Shown: in pieces, positions 1-4,776 of the stretch
Numbering within the stretch: the first letter of the stretch is position 1
How the letters are laid out: each line of letters opens with the position of its first letter
DNA from: an uncultured bacterium
GTDB taxonomy: Bacteria; Actinomycetota; Actinomycetes; S36-B12
Reading direction: 5' to 3'
DNA: 7,184 nucleotides
Assembly (NCBI GenBank): GCA_903940375.1
Contig: CAJAKT010000040.1
Coordinates: forward strand, 1-7,184
Notes under the pieces: model-generated
Seen by the model: the letters and a program-made list of their open reading frames with translations, nothing else
What the model was told of the DNA's origin: nothing
The model's database searches: none
Position numbers and translations under genes: made by a program

Positions 1-302
1 AGCGTGTCTCCCGGATGCACGCGGAGAGTCGGGCCGGTGGCGGTGCCGTTGTAGGTCATCGCCCAGCGCGTGGAGCCCTCGTAGGGCACCTGCGACTCGG
101 CGGCCGTGAGGGTCACCGCGAGTCGGTTGTCTTGGCTGGCGAACTCCTGCGGTCCCGCCGGTATGGCGGCGGCTGACGATGGTGCGGACGCGGACGCGGA
201 CGTGCTTGCGGGTGGCTCAGACCCACCGCAGGCGGAGAGCAGCAGGCCAGCAGTCAGTGCGACGGTCGTGGCGAATGTCGAAAAAGTGATTCGTCGGTTC
301 AT
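1..302 (-). CDS. Multicopper oxidase-type lipoprotein, N-terminal part (runs off the window's left edge)
   Basis: I read 100 codons on the minus strand from an ATG at 302-300; the rest lies outside the window. Residues 1-25 form a lipoprotein signal: basic start (MNRR), hydrophobic stretch and lipobox LLLSAC with the lipid-bearing Cys25, so the protein should be anchored to the outer face of the membrane. A Ser/Ala/Pro-rich linker follows (about 28-50). Residues 60-100 read like the first cupredoxin strands of multicopper oxidases, ending in YNGTATGPTLRVHPGDT (84-100), which matches the family pattern YNG...GPTLRV.PGDT. The copper-binding histidine motifs come later in this family and are not visible here. 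GAAAGG (312-317 on this strand) sits 9 bases before the ATG. The gene starts 54 bases after the DUF6153-like gene on the same strand, so the two are probably co-transcribed. Known family members oxidise metals or phenols. A single-domain cupredoxin or a nitrite reductase-like protein remains possible because the C-terminus is missing. Confidence 0.8.
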   Translation of the reverse strand, partial: MNRRITFSTFATTVALTAGLLLSACGGSEPPASTSASASAPSSAAAIPAGPQEFASQDNRLAVTLTAAESQVPYEGSTRWAMTYNGTATGPTLRVHPGDT

Positions 303-336
303 CGGGATGCGCCTTTCGGGTATGCGGGGATGGACG

Positions 337-353
337 GTCGGAACGAATCCGAC
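337..353 (-). repeat. Short inverted repeat just downstream of the DUF6153-like gene
   Basis: GTCGGA (337-342) and TCCGAC (348-353) form a perfect 6-bp stem with a 5-base loop, starting 4 bases beyond the stop codon at 357-359 and 35 bases before the multicopper oxidase start. On the minus strand no T-tract follows, so it is unlikely to be a full intrinsic terminator. It could be an attenuator or an mRNA-stabilising hairpin between the two genes, or chance in GC-rich DNA. Confidence 0.35.
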
Positions 354-356
354 GCG

Positions 357-734
357 TCAGGTCCGGGATACCGAGAGGTCGATCAGGTCCGGTGGGTCGC
401 CACTCGCTCGTGCGCTGGCGGGCGCCTGTGTCGTGACGTGGGCTGTCGGCTCAGCCGTCAGCGGATTGTCGGGGGCGACTGGAAGGACGAGCCCCTCGCC
501 CATTACGGCGACGCAGGGAGCCATCTCCTCGCACCCGGTGGTCGTCTGGCTACTGGGCGATGGGCCATCAGCTGCGTGCAGCGGGTGTTCGTGGGTGGCC
601 GTCATCGCGTGGGCCGATTGGTGTGCGGGCTCCTGGGCGTTCGCGATCAGCTGGTGCATGCCAACGAGGCCGACAGCGACGAGCATGACCATGACAGCCC
701 GCAGAAGCGGGCCGGAAACTGTCGATGACCGCAC
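357..734 (-). CDS. DUF6153-like small membrane protein, His-rich, with a Cys pair
   Basis: The protein has 125 residues if it starts at the GTG at 734-732. Residues 10-31 are a hydrophobic segment ending in GLVGMHQL, then comes a His-rich stretch (His27, 38, 42, 48, 50, 53), a CX5C pair (Cys68, Cys74), a Pro/Ala/Thr-rich region and a C-terminal GDPPDLIDLSVSRT. The layout of one membrane segment with 'GMH', His-rich middle, CX5C and a terminal PPDL-x-L-x3-R matches what I remember of the actinobacterial DUF6153 family; this is recognition from memory, not a search. The function of that family is not established. The His/Cys content and the multicopper oxidase gene next door suggest a role in copper handling at the outer membrane face, which is inference. 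The start is uncertain: no good Shine-Dalgarno precedes GTG734, but a -10-like element ends 7 bases before it, which fits a leaderless mRNA. ATG at 692-690 is the alternative and would leave little ahead of the membrane segment. A much longer reading of this frame, up to 1511, only overlaps livG in antisense. Confidence 0.65.
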   Translation of the reverse strand: MRSSTVSGPLLRAVMVMLVAVGLVGMHQLIANAQEPAHQSAHAMTATHEHPLHAADGPSPSSQTTTGCEEMAPCVAVMGEGLVLPVAPDNPLTAEPTAHVTTQAPASARASGDPPDLIDLSVSRT

Positions 735-740
735 GACACC

Positions 741-768
741 AGTATGCGTCAGGACTGTCAGGGGGCAA
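741..768 (-). promoter_or_regulatory. Possible promoter of the DUF6153-like/multicopper oxidase operon
   Basis: On the minus strand TTGCCC (768-763) and CATACT (746-741) are separated by 16 bases, resembling -35 and -10 boxes of the housekeeping sigma factor. Transcription starting about 7 bases after the -10 would begin at or next to the GTG at 734, giving a leaderless message, which is common in Actinomycetota and explains the missing ribosome-binding site. I saw no clear metal-regulator operator here. The call rests on short, imperfect matches. Confidence 0.35.
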
Positions 769-850
769 TACCGTCGATTCCCTTGCACCCGGATGTGGCC
801 GGGGACACACTTGCCCGACACGCCCGGATCCAGCACGCGGCGTCGACCAC

Positions 851-859
851 GGAGGGAGG
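851..859 (+). promoter_or_regulatory. Ribosome-binding site that fixes the livG start at 867
   Basis: GGAGGGAGG ends 7 bases before the ATG at 867. It decides for this start over an in-frame ATG at 744, whose extra 41 residues (many His, Arg and Asp) look unlike an ABC protein and would run through the divergent promoter region. Confidence 0.8.
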
Positions 860-866
860 CTCGACC

Positions 867-1649
867 ATGCCGGGCTCCGAGACCTCCCCGTTGGTCGAGC
901 TGACGGATATCCGGATCAAGCTCAGCGGCCTGCAGATCCTCGACGGTGTGAGCATCTCGGTCCCGCAGGGGAAGGTCACCGGCCTGATCGGTCCGAATGG
1001 TGCCGGCAAGACGACCGTCTTCAACGTCATCAGCGGCTTCCTCAAGCCGGATTCCGGGCGCGTTGACTTCGAGGGGCGTGCGCTCAAGCGGATCCGGGCC
1101 CATCGGCTCACCAAGATGGGCATCTCGCGGACCCTGCAGGGGGTCGGGCTGTTCGGGAGCCTGAGCGCCCTCGACAACGTCATGATCGGTGGCTCGGCGC
1201 AGGTGCGCAGTGGTCTGCTGTCGCAATCCCTGGCGATGCCGTGGACGGATATCGAGACCGAGAGGCTTCGGGTTCGGGCCCTGGCTGCCCTGGCTGAACT
1301 CGGCATCGAGGACCAGGCCGCACGGCTGCCGAGCGAACTGCCGTATCCGATCCAGAAGAAGGTCGCCCTTGCGCGGGCCCTTGTCTCCGACCCGAAGGTG
1401 CTGCTCCTCGACGAGCCAGCCGGTGGTATCGGTGCACCGGACATGGCTGAGCTGGGACGGCTGATTCGCAGCTGGGTGCCGGAGCGCACGGTGCTGCTGG
1501 TCGAGCACCACATGGAGCTCGTCATGTCGGTATGCGATCTGATCTGGGTGCTTGATGCGGGCAAGGTGATCGCGTCCGGTACGCCAGATGAGGTCCGAAA
1601 CAACCCTGCTGTGCTGGCTGCCTACCTCGGAGAGGAGGGGGCAGCCTGA
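867..1649 (+). CDS. livG: LivG-type ABC transporter ATP-binding protein with an altered signature motif
   Basis: This 260-residue protein is a normal length for LivG, one of two cytoplasmic ATPases of LIV/HAAT-family importers. Visible motifs in order: Walker A GPNGAGKT (42-49), Q-loop in RTLQGVGLF (Gln91), signature region LPYPIQKK (158-165), Walker B VLLLDEP (178-184), and the switch histidine in VEHH (His214), followed by the family-typical tail ASGTPDEV...AYLG. The long insertion between Q-loop and signature and the RT-x-Q-x3-LF pattern separate LivG from LivF. The odd point is the signature: relatives read L-S/A/P-Y-G-x-Q, but here the glycine is Pro161 (codon CCG). Walker A, Walker B, Q-loop and switch histidine are all intact, so this is not a decayed gene. 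The D-loop region also differs slightly (AGGIGAPD). The stop codon shares its last base with the livF start, implying translational coupling. It is the first gene of the operon. Confidence 0.92.
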   Translation: MPGSETSPLVELTDIRIKLSGLQILDGVSISVPQGKVTGLIGPNGAGKTTVFNVISGFLKPDSGRVDFEGRALKRIRAHRLTKMGISRTLQGVGLFGSLSALDNVMIGGSAQVRSGLLSQSLAMPWTDIETERLRVRALAALAELGIEDQAARLPSELPYPIQKKVALARALVSDPKVLLLDEPAGGIGAPDMAELGRLIRSWVPERTVLLVEHHMELVMSVCDLIWVLDAGKVIASGTPDEVRNNPAVLAAYLGEEGAA

Positions 1650-2353
1650 TGCTGTCCATCACCGACCTCTCCGTGCGCTACGGCCCCGTCCAGGCGCTGT
1701 CGCACGTCTCGCTGGATGTGCCCCGCGGAGAGGTGACAGCGGTCATCGGCGCCAACGGTGCCGGGAAGTCCACGCTGATGCGGACGCTGGCCGGGCTCGT
1801 CAAGCCGGAGTCCGGTTCGGCGAGCCTGGACGGCAATGTGCTGACGGGTCACCGGGCCGAGGATGTCGTGCGGATGGGTGTGGCGCTCGTGCCTGAAGGC
1901 CGCTCGACGGTGCCGGAGCTGACCGTCGATGAGAACCTGCGGCTCGGTGGACTCTGGCGGAGCAAGACGGAGCGAGCGGCAACCCACGCTGAGGTCTTCG
2001 ACATGTTCCCCGTGCTCGGTGAGCGCAGGAAGATGCGTGCCGACACCCTCAGTGGCGGCGAGCGCCAGCAGCTGGCCATCGGTCGTGCGCTCATGTGCGA
2101 CCCGCAGTGCCTGCTTCTTGACGAGCCATCGCTGGGACTGGCCCCGCTGATCGTCACGCAGATCCTCGAACTCGTGAAGAGACTGGCGGCCGAGGTGAAT
2201 ATCGCCGTGCTGCTCGTCGAGCAGAACGCGGTGACCGCGCTGCGCGTTGCGCACACGGGAGTCGTCCTCAACCTCGGTCAGGTCGTGATGTCGGGCACCG
2301 CTTCCGACATCGCCTCGCATGAGGAGTTGCGCCATGCGTATCTGGGCTACTAG
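1649..2353 (+). CDS. livF: LivF-type ABC transporter ATP-binding protein
   Basis: This 234-residue protein is the typical compact LivF and pairs with LivG to drive the LivH/LivM channel. It shows Walker A GANGAGKST (34-42), the LivF hallmark VPEGRSTVPELTVDENL in its middle, a perfect signature LSGGERQQ (134-141), Walker B LLLDEP (155-160) with the D-loop SLGLAP, and VEQN where most ABC proteins have the switch histidine. Gln at that place is usual for LivF (E. coli LivF also reads VEQN), so it is not a defect. The start ATG overlaps the livG stop by one base (TGATG), and a purine-rich GAGAGGAGGGG inside the end of livG (1630-1640) serves as ribosome-binding site. livH follows 15 bases after the stop. 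Confidence 0.94.
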   Translation: MLSITDLSVRYGPVQALSHVSLDVPRGEVTAVIGANGAGKSTLMRTLAGLVKPESGSASLDGNVLTGHRAEDVVRMGVALVPEGRSTVPELTVDENLRLGGLWRSKTERAATHAEVFDMFPVLGERRKMRADTLSGGERQQLAIGRALMCDPQCLLLDEPSLGLAPLIVTQILELVKRLAAEVNIAVLLVEQNAVTALRVAHTGVVLNLGQVVMSGTASDIASHEELRHAYLGY

Positions 2354-2368
2354 CGGACCGGTGCAGCC

Positions 2369-3247
2369 ATGACCCAGTTGCTTGACTATGTCCTGGGCGG
2401 GATCGGCTCGGGCGCGATCATCGCGCTGATGGCGCTCGCGCTGGTGCTGACCTGGCGTGCGACACGAGTCGTCAACTTCGCCCAGGTCGGGCAGGCCATG
2501 TTCACCACGTTCATCGCGCTGTCGATCCAGACGCTGACGGGTAACTGGTTCGTGGCACTTATCGGCGCCATCATCGCGGGGGCGATCCTCGGGGTGATCG
2601 TCCAGTACCTCGTCCTTCGTCCGGTCAAGCGCATGGACACCTCGGGCGCGATCATCGCGACCTTCGGAGTCCTGATCGCGCTGCAGGCGGCGGCCGGGAT
2701 GATCTGGGGCGGGGACAGCCAGGCCTTCCCGCAGCCCTTCGGCAACACGGCGCTCACGGTATTCGGGCGGGAGTGGCCGTTGTCGGCCTACGACCTCGTC
2801 GTCATCGGTTTCGCAGCTGTGATGGTGGTGGCGCTCACGCTGCTGTTCACGCGGACATCGCTGGGACTCGCGATGCGTGCAACGGCCTTCAACCCTGAAG
2901 TCGCGCGGCTCTCCGGGGTGCGGGTTGGTCGCACCCTGACGATCGGGTGGGCACTCGCGGGGGTCGTGGGCGGGGTGGCCGGCGTCCTCGTCGCGCCGAC
3001 CTCGGCCATCTCGCCGAACAGTTTCGACATCCTCCTGGTGTTCGCCTTCACGGCAGCGGTCATCGGTGGTCTCGACAGTCTCATCGGTGCGGTTGCGCTG
3101 GGTATCGGTACTGGCTTGGTCCTGTCGGTGGTGTCCGGTTACAGCGACTCAAGCAACGCGCCGGTTGCTGCGCTGGTCCTGCTGGCGCTGAACCTCGCCA
3201 TCAAGCCCGAGGGCATCTTCGGTCACAACAAGGCCCGATCGGTCTAG
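2369..3247 (+). CDS. livH: LivH-type branched-chain amino acid ABC transporter permease
   Basis: This 292-residue, very hydrophobic protein has about eight membrane segments, the usual size and pattern for LivH. Family landmarks are ALVLTWRATRVVNFAQVG (25-42; relatives read GLTLVFGVLRVVNFAHG), the short LRPVKR after the third hydrophobic stretch, the cytoplasmic coupling region LAMRATAFNPEVARLSGV that contacts the ATPases, and the late AAVIGGLDSLIGAVALG segment. It forms half of the membrane channel with LivM. Only a weak ribosome-binding site lies in the 15 bases after livF, so translation probably depends on ribosomes finishing livF. No in-frame alternative start exists close by. The ligand may be branched-chain amino acids, but related systems carry urea, amides or aromatic acids, so specificity is open. 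Confidence 0.92.
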   Translation: MTQLLDYVLGGIGSGAIIALMALALVLTWRATRVVNFAQVGQAMFTTFIALSIQTLTGNWFVALIGAIIAGAILGVIVQYLVLRPVKRMDTSGAIIATFGVLIALQAAAGMIWGGDSQAFPQPFGNTALTVFGREWPLSAYDLVVIGFAAVMVVALTLLFTRTSLGLAMRATAFNPEVARLSGVRVGRTLTIGWALAGVVGGVAGVLVAPTSAISPNSFDILLVFAFTAAVIGGLDSLIGAVALGIGTGLVLSVVSGYSDSSNAPVAALVLLALNLAIKPEGIFGHNKARSV

Positions 3248-3248
3248 G

Positions 3249-3280
3249 GGGAAGGCATGCGAGATCTCATGCGCCTTCCC
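3249..3280 (+). promoter_or_regulatory. Hairpin covering the livM ribosome-binding site and start codon
   Basis: GGGAAGGC (3249-3256), which contains the livM Shine-Dalgarno, is perfectly complementary to GCCTTCCC (3273-3280) inside the livM coding region. The start codon ATG (3257-3259) also pairs with CAT (3268-3270). This makes an 11-bp stem with a 2-base bulge (3271-3272) and an 8-base loop. Folded, it would block livM initiation. It begins 2 bases after the livH stop codon (3245-3247), so ribosomes completing livH would open it and couple the two permease subunits. The pairing is visible; the role is inferred. Confidence 0.5.
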
Positions 3281-4639
3281 GGCGCCCGGCTGGTGCAGCA
3301 CGCGCTGCTTGCCTTTGCCGTCTGGGCGGTGATGATGTGGGTCAACGGCAGCGTTGACGAGCTCACGAACTACTACATCGCCCTGATCGCGATGTACGCG
3401 ACGGCGATGTTCGGGATGGTGATCCTGGTCGGGTTGTCGGGCCAGGTCTCGCTTGGCAACGGCGCGCTGATGGCCATCGGCGGCTACATCTTCGCTCTCA
3501 CCACGCTGAACTGGCAGACCATCCCGTTCACCTCGATCCCCATGAACGGGATCTGGGCCATGCTCTTCGCCGCGATCGGCGGTGTCGTGTTCGGGCTGGT
3601 CATCGGTCTGCTGGGTGCGCGATTGACGGGTCCCTATCTGGCTGGACTCACCCTGGGGATCGCCGTTGGCATTCCGGCGATCGCGAACCGGTTCCCGGGC
3701 CTGTTCGGTGGTGAGACCGGGCTGCAGTTGACTGTTCCGTACCCCGACGGCGGTTACTCCACAGTCGCCGAGACCAGTGGTGAGCAATTCGTCACCGAAC
3801 TGCCGACGTCACAGGATGCGCTGCCGTCGACCGGTGCGTCTGCGGGTGCTGGTGATCTGCTCACGGTTGACAATTTCCCGTCGGGTGACGCGTCGGCGAT
3901 GGCGTCGGTGGCACCCGGCGACCTGCTCACGGTTGACAATTTCCCCTCGTCGGAACCGTCCGCCCTGGCGTCGGTGGCCCCCGGCGACCTGCTGACGGTC
4001 GACAACTTCCCGTCCGCGGGCGCGACGCCTGATCCCTCGGGCATCGATGTTGGTGTCGTGGACACGAGCACCGGAACGGGCACTGACGGGCTCGACCTCG
4101 GCTTCGTGCTCGAGCGGTGGGAGGCGTCCCTGGCGATTGCCGTTGCCTGCATCGTCGGATTCATTGCGCTCAACCTGGTGCGCGGCCGACAGGGTCGTGT
4201 CTGGCGGGCCGTCCGCGATGACCCGGTTGCGGCCGCGGTGTCCGGTATCTCCCCGGCAGGCTCCAAGGTCACGGCCTTCATGGTCAGCAGCGTCTTCGCC
4301 TCCCTGGCGGGTGCCGTCTTCGTGCAGATCCTCGCCTACGTAGGCCCGGGCGCCTTCGGGCTCGGCCTGTCTCTGTCACTGCTGGTGGGCATCGTGCTCG
4401 GGGGCCGGTCATCGCTCGTGGGCGCGATTATCGGAGCGGTACTGCTGGTCTGGCTGCCCGAGTTCGTCCTCGGCCTTGCGGGCGACCGCGGCTGGGACGA
4501 GCAGGTGACCAACAATGCGCCCAATCTCATCTACGGCCTGCTGGTCGTCCTGGTGGTGCTGGTGGCCCCGGGCGGCATCGTCGGGACGCTGCAAGCGCTT
4601 GTAGGCCGGATCTTCTCCAGAAGTAGTCGGTCAGGCTAA
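3257..4639 (+). CDS. livM: LivM-type permease with an enlarged, repeat-bearing extracytoplasmic loop
   Basis: The second channel subunit has 460 residues, clearly longer than the roughly 300-350 common for LivM without N-terminal additions. Landmarks: hydrophobic segments from about residue 13 to 145, the conserved VGLSGQVSLGNGALMAIGGY (58-77), the loop motif FGGETG (150-155, relatives TGGxxG), then after the loop a membrane segment from about 292, the coupling region RGRQGRVWRAVRDDP (309-323) and the final membrane segments to about 450. The extra length sits between residues 156 and 290, in the outward-facing loop. It is rich in Ser, Ala, Thr, Pro and Asp and holds three copies of GDLLTVDNFPS (starting at 199, 221 and 243). 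The frame is open throughout and the flanking permease is intact, so this is an insertion and not a frameshift. The start is set by AGGGGGAAGG just upstream, 9 bases after livH. The loop could contact the binding protein or the cell wall; no known domain is recognised in it. Confidence 0.9.
   Translation: MRDLMRLPGARLVQHALLAFAVWAVMMWVNGSVDELTNYYIALIAMYATAMFGMVILVGLSGQVSLGNGALMAIGGYIFALTTLNWQTIPFTSIPMNGIWAMLFAAIGGVVFGLVIGLLGARLTGPYLAGLTLGIAVGIPAIANRFPGLFGGETGLQLTVPYPDGGYSTVAETSGEQFVTELPTSQDALPSTGASAGAGDLLTVDNFPSGDASAMASVAPGDLLTVDNFPSSEPSALASVAPGDLLTVDNFPSAGATPDPSGIDVGVVDTSTGTGTDGLDLGFVLERWEASLAIAVACIVGFIALNLVRGRQGRVWRAVRDDPVAAAVSGISPAGSKVTAFMVSSVFASLAGAVFVQILAYVGPGAFGLGLSLSLLVGIVLGGRSSLVGAIIGAVLLVWLPEFVLGLAGDRGWDEQVTNNAPNLIYGLLVVLVVLVAPGGIVGTLQALVGRIFSRSSRSG
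3851..4015 (+). repeat. In-frame tandem repeat in livM (66-bp unit, 2.5 copies)
   Basis: Units start at 3851, 3917 and 3983, exactly 66 bases (22 codons) apart. Each begins with the same 11 residues, GDLLTVDNFPS. Units 1 and 2 continue with an 11-residue spacer of related sequence ending in ASVAP; unit 3 continues into AGATPDPSG without it. Over the 33-base core I count 3 differences between units 1 and 2, 5 between 2 and 3, and 6 between 1 and 3, and every one is silent. The spacers differ at the amino-acid level. The repeat encodes part of the outward loop of LivM. Confidence 0.93.
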
Positions 4640-4649
4640 GGCGAATCTG

Positions 4650-4679
4650 TTGCGGGGCCCTCGCCGCTGTGGCTAGCCT
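4650..4679 (+). promoter_or_regulatory. Possible internal promoter ahead of the binding-protein gene
   Basis: TTGCGG (4650-4655) and TAGCCT (4674-4679) are 18 bases apart, and TGGC precedes the second box much like an extended -10. TAnnnT is the usual -10 core in actinobacteria. It lies in the 137-base gap (4640-4776) after livM, where the other gaps of the operon are under 16 bases, so extra transcription of the binding protein is plausible. I see no strong terminator in the gap; read-through from livM is also likely. Confidence 0.4.
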
Positions 4680-4764
4680 CCGTTCACCGGGGAGCCGCCC
4701 ATTGGCTTTCCCTCGTTTTCCGGCACGACACCAACACGACGATCGGCGCTGTGCGCCTGTCATG

Positions 4765-4769
4765 GGAGG
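4765..4769 (+). promoter_or_regulatory. Ribosome-binding site that sets the binding-protein start at GTG 4777
   Basis: GGAGG lies 7 bases before the GTG at 4777-4779. The in-frame ATG at 4762 overlaps this site and cannot use it, and a still earlier ATG at 4669 would place about 36 residues in front of the signal peptide, so GTG 4777 is the best start. Confidence 0.8.
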
Positions 4770-4776
4770 AAAGTCC

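Larger units (their letters stand above)
735..866. other. Divergent intergenic region between the copper-type operon and the liv operon
   Basis: These 132 bases separate two transcription units pointing away from each other, so they should hold the start signals for both. The leftward candidate promoter lies at 741-768. For the rightward liv operon I find a strong ribosome-binding site at 851-859 but no convincing -35/-10 pair; TTGCAC at 783-788 has no matching -10 at a normal distance. No clear operator palindrome is visible. Confidence 0.6.

Noticed and set aside
735..866. Copper-regulator operator (CsoR- or CueR-like) in the divergent region
   Set aside because: The G-run and GC-rich partial repeats there form no convincing palindrome, so I could not support a site.
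106..903. 265-codon plus-strand open frame over the left end
   Set aside because: It lies antisense to the multicopper oxidase and DUF6153-like genes and overlaps the livG start; its composition looks like frame-shadow sequence.
735..1511. Long minus-strand open frame continuing the DUF6153-like gene upstream to 1511 (384 codons in all)
   Set aside because: It runs antisense through livG, has low-complexity Arg/Gln/His-rich composition, and only its last 125 codons resemble a protein; GC-rich DNA keeps such frames open by chance.
3851..4015. CRISPR-like or intergenic direct repeat
   Set aside because: The 66-bp periodicity is in frame, the core varies only at silent positions, and it lies within an intact permease gene.
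4612..4623. Small palindrome CTTCTCCAGAAG near the end of livM as a terminator
   Set aside because: The stem is only 5 bp with a 2-base loop, lies inside the coding region and has no T-tract.
4669..4776. Earlier start for the binding protein at ATG 4669
   Set aside because: It would put a 36-residue charged stretch before the signal peptide and overlap the likely promoter; GGAGG is correctly spaced only for GTG 4777.
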